The notes: generated by a model not told the origin, from the sequence alone. Shown: positions 1 to 13,169, numbered from the stretch's first letter. The stretch is 64,000 bases of DNA from Psoroptes ovis (GCA_002943765.1 PQWQ01000003.1:434001-498000); one strand, 5' to 3'. Translations and numbers: made by a program.

Positions 1-1418
1 TGTTGAATTGTGATATGGATTTTTACGATAATTTGCTTCAATCATTGAAAGCCAATTTCTAGCTACCGTTTCGCTACAATTCAATGTTTGTAATACATTG
101 AAACGTTCAAATATTGAACTGCCAAGCCATAGCAATGGCCTTTGGTATTTTAATGTCATTTAATAATTATTTATGATAATTAAATGAGAAAATTATAAAA
201 TTATTCAAGATAATTTGAAATAATCAGAATAATTTACCTATTTTCCGATATTCTTTCCAGTTCAATAACATCGAAATTCCATTTGAGATCATCATCTAAT
301 AATTTTTTAATATTATTCGGTATAATCATATGATGATGATGATGATGATGTTGTTGTTGTTGTTGATATTGACTTGAAACATATGCCGGTGTTGACATTG
401 TTTGTGTTAAATGATAGGAAGCACTATTTTTATGATGTTGTAATGATGGTACATCATGTGACATTCGTCTATTTGAACTTTTGTTCGATGTCTTTGAGGA
501 GAGGAAAAAAAAAGGATCACAATATTAATTGATTTACATTGATTCATTGATTATTTGGTCACTTTTGAAAAAGCAACTTTTGAACTTACATTCATCAAAC
601 TACTTATCAATTCAGATGTAACTTGATCATCTGGTTTGAATTGATTTTGAAATTTATCAAATATTTCTGAATTTTTCAATATATCGATCGCTTTTTCAAT
701 GGTAGGTGCCAATAATGTTGGACCAGTTTCTTTGATAGCCATTAATATGTTTATAATCTATATTTATAAAGCACAGGGTAACATATTGAAATGGTATTTC
801 ATTTTATTTATTTATTTAATTTCAATTCATTTCAATTCAATTCAATTTCCCGAAAAAAATTTCATTCGTATTTGAATTTATTTATTTATTTTCATCATTA
901 AAAATTCAGAAATTGATGTAAATATATATATATCAAAAATTGAAACAAATTGCAATTGAAATTGTAAATATTGAATTAAATTGAATTCAAAAACGGTTAC
1001 CTTGATGATAGGAGCTTCAACCATTGATATTGAATTAAATTTCGCTAAACTTGGTCGCCGGGCTACTTTCAGCAAAAAAAAAATGAAAGGAATTTTTTTC
1101 CCATGAAAATATTTTTTTTTTAATAAAAACGAAATGAATAAATAAAACGGGTAAAAAAAAGGAAGATGGGAAGGAAAATTTGGGACGAAATTAAATGAAA
1201 ATCATCATCCAAAAAAAACAATGACTTTAGTCCTCGTCGTCAACTACGGTACAAAAATTATTTTTAAAAATAGAAAAAATACAAACCTTCACGATAATCA
1301 ACCGTTGACATTTTACGTAGTGCACCTCTTGCCGTAGCCGTTGTTGTTGTATTCGATGTTTGTGTATTATTTGGTGATGATGATGATGTTATCAATGAAC
1401 CGTGGCTTGATGTAAATT
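1..1418 (-). CDS. PDE8: PDE8 exons 8-12: regulatory linker and start of catalytic domain
   Basis: Exons 1287-1418, 1001-1065, 590-757, 238-491 and 1-139. Exon 9 holds ARRPSLAKFNSISMVEAP, whose RRPSL is a good basophilic-kinase (PKA-type) site, as PDE8 has just before its SMTIEAPI motif. Exon 10 continues IINILMAIKETGP. Exon 11 carries polyQ and polyHis runs, then DDDLKWNFDVIELERISENR. Exon 12 reads PLLWLGSSIFERF through NWLSMIEANYRKNPYHNST and stops at the window edge on a complete codon. The His of YHN would be the general acid in class I PDEs. Confidence 0.9.
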
Positions 1419-4400
1419 CTAAATAACACAAACACATACAAATAAATTGAATTATTAAATAATCAAATTTGATCGTTGAATGCATTTAAATTTCAAATAT
1501 GCAAACATATTCATTATAATAAATAATTTAATAATTTTTTCGGAAAAAAAAATTTCCCAAATATTTACCTCTTTCAGAACTCATCAATTTATCAATGAAT
1601 AGAAATGGAAATTCTTTAATATAAATTATTGATTCTGGAACACTAATTTTTTTCCAAAGAAAAAATATTTAAAATAATGGAAAATTATTATTATTATTTT
1701 TCAAAAAAATAAATGAATCATATCAAAGAAATAGCAATAATAATAATGATAATAATCATCATTATTATTAATGGGAAATAATTACCCTTTACGATAATTG
1801 ATTGGCATAATACGATTCCAAATGGGTATACTTTCACCAGATTTTCTCCGGTGATAAATTTGGCCTTCCCATTCCTTTTGTTTTTTTTTTTGCCCGAAAA
1901 TTTTTTTGTTTGAACAATGGGAAAAATAGGGAAAAGGGTGAAAAGTATTGCATTAATTAATGGGAAATTATTCATTATAAATGAGAATTTATGAATAAAT
2001 ATTCATAAATTCTACAAATAATGATAATAATTCACCTTGCCATCATTATAATTATTAATTTTTTCATCAACATCAATTCTTATTAAATCATTTTGAAAAA
2101 ATTCTTGCTGCTTTTCCCCAATCATATCTTCGGCACGAAAACCAAACATTTTTTCAATCGAATGATTTACATAACGTATATCATGCGATGGACCCGTTAT
2201 GACTATACCATCTTTACATGAATCCAAAGCGATCAACATTGTATTCAATGCACGTAATTTTAATTGCATTAATAATTCATATTGTTTCAATTGTATTAAT
2301 TCATTTTGATAATGACGATAATTATTCGTGTATTCAGTTTCTTGTATATACTATATTATTATTATTTATACACAAATATATGTGATAATGGTCGCATTTA
2401 TTCAAGGGAAATAATTGAATTTTTTTTGTTTGAATGAATGAAAAGTAAAATTAAATGTCAAAGAACATTAGTGGGAGAAAAAATAGAGAGAGATAGACAA
2501 AAGTAAACTTTATAAACTATTATTCATTATATTGTATAGATTCATACCCTATTAAAACCGGATTTATTGATGTCCATCATCAATTTATATTGATCAGGAT
2601 CATTATAATAATTTTTATACATAAATGCAATTATAATTGTAAATTCACTGCCTTTTATATCACGTATTGAACTTTTGTAAAATTAAAAATCAAATGGTTC
2701 AATGAGTTCATGTTTACAACATCGAAACAAATAAATAAAACAAATCAATGAATGATATTCAATTTTTACCTGCACAATTGTAATGGATCAAATTTCATTT
2801 GTTTATTATTAGGATTATTAGAATTATTTATATCACAACATGATGATGATGATAATAATGTTTGTGATGTCGATAATGATGATGATGATGTGACAGGAGG
2901 ATGAGAAGAAGAAGAAGAAGAATATGATGATGATAATGTAAATGGTGATGATGATGATAATGTTGATGTTGATGAATCTTGTAGCAAAAATTTTGTTCTT
3001 GTCGAATTATTACTATCAAAACGTACATGTCTTTGATTTGATGATTGATTTGTTGATGATTGAAGGGTCGATTGTTGTTGCAAATAATTTCGACGACGAT
3101 TATAATCTTGTAGACGGCAATCAATTATAATTAAATCATATTGTTTATCAACATATTCATTGATGGCCGATTCTTTTGTATCGATTATGTCGACCACTGA
3201 AAAACCGGTATTGATTCCAGCCTCTTGCAGTAATTTACAATGTTTATCATATTTATTCTCGAATACTAATAATAACTGTGAATAGAAAGGGTCGTTTTAC
3301 ATTGAATGATTGATCATTTATTTATCTTAAAAAATTTTAAAAATTCAGACAAATATACAATTACCTTTGGTTCTTTCATTTCAATACGCATTCGACCAAC
3401 TTGCATGAATGATTGTTGTTGCAGCTGCTGCTGCTGCTGCTGCTGTTGATAATATTTATAATAATCTTGATGATTATTCGTATTTGATTTATTATTATTA
3501 TTTACATCTTCGGATTTACAATATTTGAAATTCATTGATGAATATGTTTCAGGGCTTTTAGTAGATTTTGTCGAAAAATTATTCATCATATTGTTGTTAT
3601 TATTGTCGATATTATCGTTGTTATTTGATAATATTTGATCTGAAGCCTTTATTTCAAGGAATGAAAGAAGAGAAATCAATTGAATTTTTGGTTTTTGAAC
3701 AATTCAATGTTGATTGATATCAATTTCAGTCAGGCAAAGGTTCAAACATTGTAAGAGCATTATTAAGACGATTATTTTGATCGGAATCAAATGAAATATT
3801 TTGAACAAATCATGCTTGAAAAATGTTTAATTTTTTTGTTTGGGGTAGAAAATGAATTGATTTTCACCAATATATTTTTTTGTGATTAATCCTTGCACAA
3901 TCAATCACACTATACCATCAAATATCTTTTAAGGCTATTGTTCGAAAATGTGTGTGTGTGTGTGTGTATGATAAGTGTGAAAACAGTAACATCGACAACA
4001 CCAACACCACAAAAACACCAGTAATACCAACAACAACCGAAAACAAACGACGACCAGAATACTAAAACATACATACAACAACAAACACAGACATCAGGAG
4101 TATCAAACGATCATATTATCATCATCATCATCAGTTATAAATTATATTAGTGATTATCATTATTTCAATAATAATAATACTATTATTATTATTATTATCT
4201 TTATTTTGTTATCTCAACATTTCTATCATTCATTCATTTATATTTATATTTATATTTCATTTATTTATATTTTATCTTATTATTTGTCAATGATAAAATA
4301 AATATCTTAAAGATTTGATGTATGTATATTTAAAAAAAAAAAAATCTATAATCTTTACAGAGTTTTAAAGTTTTTATTCAAAGTTTTAAAGTTAATTTTC

Positions 4401-7400
4401 GTAGTTTTCAATGAAATTTCCGATTGTAAAATTACGAAATTTAATTTCAAAACTATGAATTAAAATTTTAAACCCTGTAAATGCTCTCTGTATGTATGCA
4501 TATGTGTGTTGCGTATTTCGTATATATATTACAGTATTTAAGCATTTAATTTCATTGCTAATGCTTTCAAATATCAAATGGAAATTTTTTTTCTTTAGTC
4601 TTCTCTCCTTTAATGGCGCCAAGCTTTGCTGCTTTTTATTTTTCTACTGATAATTTATTATTGTTGTTCCTGAGGACATCATCAACGAAAATACATAAAA
4701 TAGATCGATTTAAGTGTTTTCATTTCAAATATAAATTGAAATATAATCATCATTTTCTGGCTACCTGGCGCCTTGAAAATCAATGTTTAATCATCTTCAA
4801 TTGCAGAGATAAGACAACGAAATAAAACAATTCTAAAAAATGTGCTAAATTTGATTTGATAATGACAATTACAATAATTTATATCGATCAATCAATCAAG
4901 TAGTAAATCATTCTATTCTAAATATCATGACAAAAATGTAAAAATTACATTTTTACATTTTCAATCGATCGAAATCAATCAATCAATTGATTGATTTATC
5001 AATTAATCATTTGATTGATCGATAGGATGAATGATTTCACTTGAAATAGGTAAAGAAAAATCATCGAAACAAAGGAATAATAAATGAATTCTACAAAAAT
5101 GATTTGTATTAACAGAAATTGTAAAAAAAATTTTTATGGATAATCACATTTAATCCATAATCATTGAATAAAGTCATAAAAATAATAATATTTTAGAGCT
5201 GATTTTATTTATGGATTTGTATTTAAGAAAGAAAAAACTTGTGGAAAAAATAGCATAAAATTCAATACAAAAAATGAACAAAAAGTCAAATATATCCATC
5301 CATTAGTACTTTGAATGATGATCATCATCATTCACAGCATACACCAATGAATGACATTGGCTTTCACTCTTAAAAAAAGTGAAAATACTAAAAAAACCAG
5401 AAATAATCATCAAACAAAACATATATTGTCACCTTAAATTTAATCTAAAAAACAAGTCGAGCAAAATAAAAGTTAAAAGCGAAAAACTTTATGGCTTTTC
5501 ATTCATTTCATTCATCCATTCATTCATTCATTTGTATTTATATGTTTATCAATTACAAATTAAAATAAAATAAAATGCATTTAGAATAATAGTCATTGTA
5601 TTAGGTTGTTCGAAAAGTTCATTTTGCTTAATCAAATAGAGTTGCTTATCGAAATCAGCCAGAATTTTCCGGACAACCTAATATTATTATTCATTAATTT
5701 ATTCATTCATTATTATTATCACTAAACAATAAAGTCAAATTGGCAGAAATGAAATAAAACTTGAGATTCTTGAACATAGAATCTTGACTCGAACAAAAAT
5801 CTTAAACATTTTTCGTTTGTTTTTTGTTTTTTTTGGCCTCAAACAAAAGATTTTCAAATATCATTCATTCAAACACGGTTTTCTCGGTGGTGATAATCAA
5901 ACATAATCAGCACATTCTTTTCCCGTATTCCATTTGTCAATCGAAAGCCAAAAGCCAAAATGAATATTTCTCATTTCATTTCGAATTCAAATTCATTCAA
6001 AAATTCATCAAAAATTGAAAAACAATTCTGTGGAAAAAATTCTTCAAGCTCCATTCTTTATATTCTTTTCATTTTTTCATAATAATATTAATAATAATAA
6101 AAAGAATAATAAATAATTGAAAACAATGGTAAAAAAAAAATGAAATTAAAATGCCATAATTATCATTATTACGATAATTATCATTGAAAATAAAACAATT
6201 TTTTCATTTCATTTCAAATATGTATGAAATGAATGGAAAATAAAGAAGAATATATGAAATGAATGAGAAATGAAGAATATTTTCAATTCTCAAAAGTTGA
6301 AAAACAAAATTAATTCATCATCATACGATGTTGTTGTTGTTGTCGTTGTTGGTGTTGTTGTTGTTGATGATGATGATGATGAGGAATGATGATGAATGGA
6401 ATGGAATGATAGTAATGTAGTAATGTGTATGTATTAATAATGAATTTTAAATAATAAAGCAAATTGAAGAGTTGGCAACCAAACTCATATCATACACATA
6501 TTTGAAAAACAACCTAGGAAAAATAAGCTTGAACCAACAACAACTCGTAACTCTCTATTGACAAATATACTTTTTTTCAATATCATTTCAATATAATCAT
6601 CGTAATTCATTTATTATCATTATTAGCATCGTAATTGTCAAAGTCAAACTCAAAGAAACAAACCAAAAAAAAAAAAAAAAAAAACGTCATCATCATTTCT
6701 TAGTGTAAATTAAAGAAGAAATTAATAAATAAAATGAATCTAGTATAAGTGTTATTATCAAATATTAGATTGTCCGAAAAGTTTATTCGGCATAATCAAT
6801 AGAGTTGCTCATCGAAAATCGGCCAAAACTTTTCGGACAACCTAATACATTGATAAACAAATACCATCATTCTCTTGTTCTATGGGCAAATATCAAATTG
6901 TTGTCGTCATTGGCAATAAATATTATCATCAAACCAAACCAACAAATCAACAACAATAACAACAACGAATGCAACGACTAGAAAAACAAGTCAAAAGTAT
7001 TTTTGTAAAGTTGTTTTTTGCTGTTGTTGATTTGCTTTGATGCGTTGAAAATCTGGAGAATTAATGTTGAAATGAGAAACACGAATAATTAATTTTGAAA
7101 TTCAGAATAATTTTGAAATTGAAATTTCATTTCAAAATTCGCGAAGAAGAAATTCAAAGAAATTCAGGAAAAATGTACGCACTTTTACACGTGTTTCAAT
7201 TTTGGAAATATTCTAAAATTCTTGATTGAAACATTCTGATTTGCTTTGATGATTGCATTTGATGGTTTCAATTTTGTTTGATTTCTTGCTTGATGTTTCA
7301 TTTGTTTGATCGTAATGATTCGTATTAATCAATTTGATGTGAAATCAATAGTTTTGGAGTGGAGAGAAGAAAAAACCCTCAGTTCAGTCCATTTAATCAG

Positions 7401-8158
7401 AAATCTTTAATCAAAATTCAAGTTTTTTTGAAGACGTAGTGACGTCTTTAAGTTTTTGAATTTTTCAAACGCAAATCAAATGCGTGAATAATAATCAAAA
7501 TTTCGATTCGATTTTCAAAACATTTAAAATATTCAAATGTGAAACCAACTACTTGAAATGAAATGAATGAAATGGAATTAATCGATTCGATATGAATTTT
7601 ATTATTATTGAATTTTGAATTGAATTGAATTGATTGATTGACTGATTTTCAATGATTAATTGATATAAATGATTTTTCTAACCAATCAAACATTTCAAAA
7701 TTCTTGAAATTGAATTGAATTGAATTCATCTTCAAAATTGAGGCTATTTGATGAGTGAATTAATTTCATTTCGTTTTTCAATGAATTTTTAATGTTTCAA
7801 GATTCATTCAACATTTGGCTAATTGAAAATTTTTAATCAAAAATTGAAGATGCACACATTGACAAATAGACTCATACTCTATGGTCTTCACCATTTTATG
7901 TGACAAAATATTGAGTGCAACTTGTACAAAGTACCAAAATTGTTTAAGTCAATTTTAGTTCAACTTTTTCCATTTCATTCATCCAATTTTCTATTTGACA
8001 AAAATGAAATTCTCTTTGTTTTGTTTCAAATATTCTCATGCCCAAAGGCTATATCCATCACAATTATATATCAATTTCTTGATTATCATATATTTGAGCA
8101 GTAAAATAATAATAATAATTTCAAATTAATTCAAATGTAGAAATATGTTCATGGCCAC

Positions 8159-8191
<33 letters not shown>

Positions 8192-10485
8192 GAAATGTGT
8201 AAATGAAATTCAATTCAAATTCAACTAAATTTTTAATGGAAAAATATTGCAAATAATTTCGTCAATATTTTATTTCATTTGTCTTGTTCAAATATATACA
8301 ATCATCATCATCGAAATAGATGTAGGGAAATTGAATCAATTAATAATTAATTTTATATTCATGTTCTACGTCTCTCAGTCTCATTTTTGAATAGAAATTG
8401 AATTGAAATTGTCACAAAATTGAAAAAACCTATGACATTTACCAATAATAATAAAGAATATACATTCTTCAAATATTTGTTCTATTTATTCATTGTTTTT
8501 AGATCAATTTTTTTGGACCAGACCCTTTTTTTTCAATTTATTTGATTGGAAGAGGAAACCGAGAAAAATGTAAGCTTCACTGCCGAAATTCAATTGTATT
8601 CAAATTCATTCAATTGTATGCAAGTATGCGTGTGTCTATGTGTGTGTTGTGTTTCAAATATTGGACCCAAAAAAATTTTCATTTTTGTCAATAAACTTAC
8701 CGAATATTGATATAATGAATTATTGTTTGTCGTTGTCGTTGTTGCTGTTGTTGTTGTTGTCGTTGTTGTTAATGATGATGATAATTGATCACGATCGGGT
8801 TCTAAATAATGAGCTATTGTTGTTTTTGAGGTAGTTTTCGGTGAACAATTTGTTGGAGACGATGAACCATATAAACAACAATATGGTTGATGATCGAAAT
8901 GGTTGACACCATTTTTAACATTATCATTATTATTATTAAGGTTCATGTACTTTTGATGACGACAACAGAGTCGTTGATTATTATGATTATTAGGGTGAAT
9001 CAATGTTGATAATGATGATGAATTATCATCATAATTTTTCGATTTTCGTTGACCACCACCACCACCACCACAATCAACATTCAATTCATCATTAGATCTT
9101 TTGATTTTTTTATTAATCGAATTCGTTGATGTAGAAGGTGATATGGATGATTGATGTGATTGTTGTTGCTGTTGTTGTTGATCACAATTATTTTTATGAA
9201 TTGATTTTTGATTTTTCAATTTTTCCTCGTTACAAATAATACAGGGTATATTTACAATTGATTGATCATCGTTATTGTTGTTTATTTCATCAAATTTAAA
9301 AGGTTTCTTAATCATTTTTTTACTATTTATATTGGCCGATGATATTAGCAACGATGATGATGATGGTGATGATGATGTTCTTGATGGTGATGTTAACTGA
9401 TCCATATTATTAAATGATGATGATAATTGTTGATGTTTTAATTTATGTTTGTTAGGGTTATCATTGTTATTGTTATTATTATTAGTGTCTAATGATAATT
9501 CAGATTTAATTGAATGTAAACCAGTTAATGATGCTGAAATTGTTTTTGTTTTGTTTGGATTTTCAATCATTAAATAATTATGATTTAAATGATTTCGATA
9601 ATTATTTTTGTTATTATCACTTATTAATTTTAAATTTTCATTTGATGATTTACTATCATTATTATCATTATTATTATTTATCACATTTTTCGGCTGTTTT
9701 TTATTCGTTGAACATTTATTTTTCTTCAAATTATTTCTATCAACACATTTGTCATCATCATCATCATCATTATCATTCGAACATTGATTACGACAAAAAT
9801 CGAACCGGATCGATTGTAGTAGACCACATGAATAATATTTATTCAATTGTTTATCACTCGATGAATTATCATCATCATCATCATCATCATTGTTATTATT
9901 ATTATCATCATTATCATTAATAATATTAATATTACTCGATGAATGGCTATGTAATGATGATAATGATAATGATTGTTGTTTAATGATTATTCCAACATTA
10001 TTATTATCATCATTATCATCTTCATTATTATTTGGATTATTTACATCATTTTCATCATTATTATTATTATTATTGAATGATGGCGATGATGATGATGATT
10101 TTGTTTTATTTTTTCTTCGTTTTTTACGAGTCAATGATGATAAACATAATTTCGATGGTGATGTTGTTGCTGTTGTCGTTGTTGTATTGACATTATTTTG
10201 GTAAATATTTGCTTGTTTTGTATCGAATTGTTGAGGTTGTTGTTTCAATTTAATTTTTTCATCATCATCATCACCATCAACAGCACCAGCACCATCACCA
10301 TCTTCATCATCCTCATCATTATCATTGAAATGATTATCATTAAAATTAATAAATTGTTGCCGTTGTTGCTGCTGATGTTGTTGATTATTTTTCATTGATG
10401 ATGATGATGATGATATTTCTGATTGTCGTTGATGTTGATGATGATGTGAATGATTGGCACTATGGGTGCTTGGTGTACAGCCCAT
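1..10485 (-). CDS. PDE8: PDE8-type cAMP-specific phosphodiesterase, 12 exons, 3' end outside window
   Basis: High-affinity cAMP hydrolase family. Exons in transcript order: 8701-10485, 3365-3646, 2770-3275, 2548-2671, 2036-2350, 1786-1874, 1569-1642, 1287-1418, 1001-1065, 590-757, 238-491 and 1-139 (partial). All junctions are GT/AG and all phases join, giving about 1311 residues before the edge. Landmarks: an MGCTPS start like vertebrate PDE8 (MGCAPS); a REC-like domain (LLLVFENKY, DLIIIDCR, FDPLQLCSSIR); a PAS domain from about residue 935 (VNHSIEKMFGFRAEDMIGE); the linker VARRPSLAKFNSISMVEAPI; WNFDVIELE; and NPYHNST, where the catalytic domain begins. The metal-binding HD residues lie beyond base 1. 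The N-terminal half of the protein is low complexity. The family call rests on remembered PDE8A sequence; exon boundaries are my own reading and have no transcript support. Confidence 0.94.
1569..2350 (-). CDS. PDE8: PDE8 exons 5-7: PAS domain
   Basis: Exons 2036-2350, 1786-1874 and 1569-1642. The helix LIQLKQYELLMQLKLRALNT leads into a PAS core (DSCKDGIVITG, IRYVNHSIEKMFGF, DMIGEK). The next two exons read KEWEGQIYHRRKSGESIPIW and VPESIIYIKEFPFLFID, which complete the PAS beta sheet. PAS domains in PDE8 bind partners and regulate activity. Exons 6 and 7 (89 and 74 nt) were placed by reading through splice sites because they are too short and shifted in phase to stand out as open frames. Confidence 0.88.
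2548..3646 (-). CDS. PDE8: PDE8 exons 2-4: REC-like domain split by a Ser-rich insertion
   Basis: Exons 3365-3646, 2770-3275 and 2548-2671. Exon 2 is Asn-rich with a polyQ tract (3425-3450 region) and ends in VGRMRIEMKEPK. Exon 3 begins LLLVFENKYDKHCK and reaches DLIIIDCR, the strand that in PDE8 is followed almost directly by LCRSIR. Here about 105 Ser/Gln/Asn-rich residues intervene before FDPLQLC. Exon 4 gives SIRDIKGSEFTIIIAFMYK through INKSGFNR, ending at a GTATG donor. Acceptors are AAG (3646), CAG (3275) and AAG (2671). Confidence 0.88.
4358..4477. mobile_element. CAG-ended palindromic MITE, copy 1 (family D)
   Basis: It begins CAGAGTTTTAAAG and ends TTTAAACCCTG, flanked on both sides by TA. 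The two halves are imperfect inverted repeats along the whole length, so it can fold into one long hairpin. A second copy is at 59732-59852. Termini and TA duplication suggest a Tc1/mariner-group origin. No transposase is in the window. Confidence 0.75.
5601..5681 (-). mobile_element. Mariner-like MITE, subfamily A (reverse)
   Basis: 81 bp, TTAGGTTGTTCG...CCGGACAACCTAA with exact TA on both sides. It lies in PDE8 intron 1. The non-palindromic core (TTAATCAAATAGAGTTGC) gives the orientation. Confidence 0.9.
6765..6845 (-). mobile_element. Mariner-like MITE, subfamily A (reverse)
   Basis: 81 bp, TTAGATTGTCCGAAAAGTTT...AACTTTTCGGACAACCTAA, TA duplication on both sides. Second copy in PDE8 intron 1, same orientation as 5601-5681. 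Confidence 0.9.
8159..8191. repeat. CAT trinucleotide microsatellite
   Basis: About eleven uninterrupted CAT units inside PDE8 intron 1. Confidence 0.9.
8701..10485 (-). CDS. PDE8: PDE8 exon 1: lipidation signal plus 595-residue disordered N-terminus
   Basis: The ATG at 10485 opens MGCTPSTHSAN. Gly2 and Cys3 fit N-myristoylation and S-palmitoylation, as known for PDE8 family N-termini, so membrane tethering is likely. The remaining roughly 585 residues are runs of Asn, Asp, Ser, Gln and His with basic patches such as RKKRRKNK and no recognisable fold. The frame runs on to 8590, but GTAAGT at 8700-8695 is a strong donor after TCG (phase 0) and the next exon joins in phase, so the last part of the open frame is intron. 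The exon is far longer than the vertebrate N-terminus. Confidence 0.85.
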
Positions 10486-12776
10486 TTCACATTCGTTTAG
10501 GAAGAGAAAATAATGATATCAATTGTTTTTGAGCAGCAGCGACAACAACAACCAGCCAACAATGACAACAAATAAAAACTAATTCATATTATATTTCATA
10601 AACGAACATGAACAATTAATTATGATCGAATCAATCAATCAATCGATCGATCAATTTCCTTTCAATTGTTTGATTTGTTTGTTTGTTCATTTCATTTTTT
10701 GTCAATGAACAATTTTAGGGTTAAATTCGCTTCTAAAAAGAACAAAAATTGAACGAATTTGAACGAAATTTAATCACAAAACAGTCAAAAACACAGAGAA
10801 AACATATTGATAAATACGATCATAGATCATAGATCATTATTTTTCATTTATTATTATTTTTTATTTTTCCAACATTATTTCAATCATTTTCAATTTGATT
10901 GAATCATTATTATTATCAATCAATCAATCAATTTTGCAATTTTGATTCAAAAATAATTACGAAAAAAAAGACATTTCATTTCGTCTCATTATTAATTGTT
11001 GTAGCAGTTGTCATTATTATTTATTTGAAAATTGGAGAGCTGGAGATTGTTGTTGTTGTCTTTGTATTTGAATTATTATAACACAAATATTACAAATATT
11101 TCGTTCATATATTTCAATCAATTTGTTCAATTCGTTGAGATTGAGATGGTTGAAAATGTTTGAAAAATGTTTGAAAATGATTTAGCCAAACGAAACGAAA
11201 CGATGACGATGCACCGGAAAATGATTTTTTTTATTTCATTTCATTTGATCAATTCATTTTTATTATTAAAAATTTAGTTGTCGAAATGATAAATGAAAGC
11301 AAATGCAATTATTTTTTTCAGATTTATTTATTTATTGTTGAACGCCCAAGCGATAGAGTTGTGGCTGAAATATTGATCTAAAAATGATTGAAAATATTTA
11401 AAATGATTGAAAAATAGATGATTGTTGAATTGAATTTATTTTCTATGGCTGAAATCAAAGTAAAAATCTTAATAATCTTGAATTGATTTATGAATTTATG
11501 ATTGATTTTTGTGTCATTTTTTTCATATTTTTGATTGAAATCAATTTTAATGGATTAATTCTGTGTGTGTGTTGACAAATATTCATAGAAAATTGGTGAA
11601 AAAATCACATTAATTTATTAAATTGATCTATCAAATTGATTCAAATGAAATCTTTTGAAATTATTTGGCGCTTTTTTCATTCATTTTTTGGCTGAATTTT
11701 TTCTTTGGTAAATCAATTGATATTGCGAAGTGATTGAAGTGGAAAAATCGTGGAGAAAAATCATTGAAAAAATGACAAAATCATCAAACAAATTGATTCA
11801 ATGAATGAATGAATGAATGAACATGTTTGAAACACTTGTAAACACACTGAACGAGAGAAATTGATCACAACACGAACAAATGTAAGCAAACACAAACAGA
11901 AACAAACAGACACCAAGCAAATGCACACACGCACCACCGCAAACATGTACCTGAAATGAACGAATCAATTCAATTCATTCAATTATTCATTTATTTAATT
12001 TGTTTCTTCTCTTAATTAATTAATTAATTAATAATCAATTCATTAATTTAAGATGAAGGAGACGGAGAAGACGGAGAAGATTCGTAAATATTTAAAAACA
12101 AATGAAGAAGAAAAACAAGAATAATTCAATTCAATCAGTGAAGTGAAGATTCTGTTTGTCGACTGAAAATCGACGTCAGTCAAAGTCGAAAAATTCATTT
12201 CATATGTTCACTGATTGAATTTGAATTCAAATTCATTTCAAATTCATTTCAAATTCAACAATTCATTTATTCATTCATTTCGATTCAGATTCAGTCAATG
12301 GATTTCAGTCAATCAACGAATGTGTGTGTCTTCTGTCGGTGTGTGCGTGTGTTTGTGTGTGTGTGCTTGGTTGCATTTGTATTTGTATTTGTTGTAATAT
12401 TTGCATTTTTTGCATATGTATAATTGAATGTACATTGAATTTGTATGTAGAAATGAATGAATGAATCAATGAATGAATGAAATGCATGTGAATGTAGATG
12501 TGCATCATCATAAACTTTAAAACTAAAACTAAAAGAAATTCAATACGGCGAATAATATCAAAATGAAAACATATGAAAACACATGAACATATGAACATAT
12601 GAACACATGAAAAAAAATATCAAATCAGATAATAAATATTAGTTATTATTATTACTCTTTCAAATTTTCAATGTAAAAAAAATAATAATTTTTCATTATT
12701 TTTTTCAATATTTATTATAATATTCAGTTGCACATGTGTGTGTGTATGTATGTGTGTGTGCGTAGAGCAAAATATA

Positions 12777-12858
12777 TTAGGCTGTCCGAAAAGTTCTGGC
12801 CGATTTTCATTAACAACTCTATCGATCGAGCATAATGAACTTTTCGGACAACCTTTAA
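12777..12858 (+). mobile_element. Mariner-like MITE, subfamily A (forward)
   Basis: 82 bp, TTAGGCTGTCCGAAAAGTTC...GAACTTTTCGGACAACCTTTAA, TA on both sides. The flanks AGCAAAATA and TATTTTGCT are themselves inverted copies, so the insertion site was palindromic. Confidence 0.88.
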
Positions 12859-13166
12859 TATATTTTGCTGTGCTTTTTTTTTCTCCTTTCATTTTACAAC
12901 AATATATATTCATATTGAAAAATGCATTATTTAAGGGTGTATTTGATATATTTTATTTTATTTCATTTTATTTTATATTTCGTATTTCGTTTCGTGTGTA
13001 TTTGTGCTTATGATTCAATGATGATCATGATGATTGTGTATTATTTAGTGTGGCGTCGTGTATTTCAATTCAATTTCAATTCAATGTGTTGAATTAATGT
13101 CGTGTATGTTTATGATCACTGTTCAAAGTATGTGTATGCCGCCGAATGGTGGTATGTTTGGTATGC

Positions 13167-13169
<3 letters not shown>

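Larger units (their letters stand above)
3647..8700 (-). other. PDE8: PDE8 intron 1 (about 5 kb)
   Basis: No coding exon with support was found between exons 1 and 2. The joined phase (0 to 0) does not require one. The stretch holds one CAG-ended MITE (4358-4477), two mariner-like MITEs (5601-5681, 6765-6845), a 20-base A run near 6663-6684, a CAT repeat at 8159-8191 and AT-rich low complexity. A small alternative exon cannot be excluded. Confidence 0.7.

Noticed and set aside
8640..10398. Plus-strand frames rich in Leu, Ile, Tyr and His opposite PDE8 exon 1
   Set aside because: Antisense shadows of CAT/GAT/GTT repeats that encode His, Asp and Asn runs on the minus strand.
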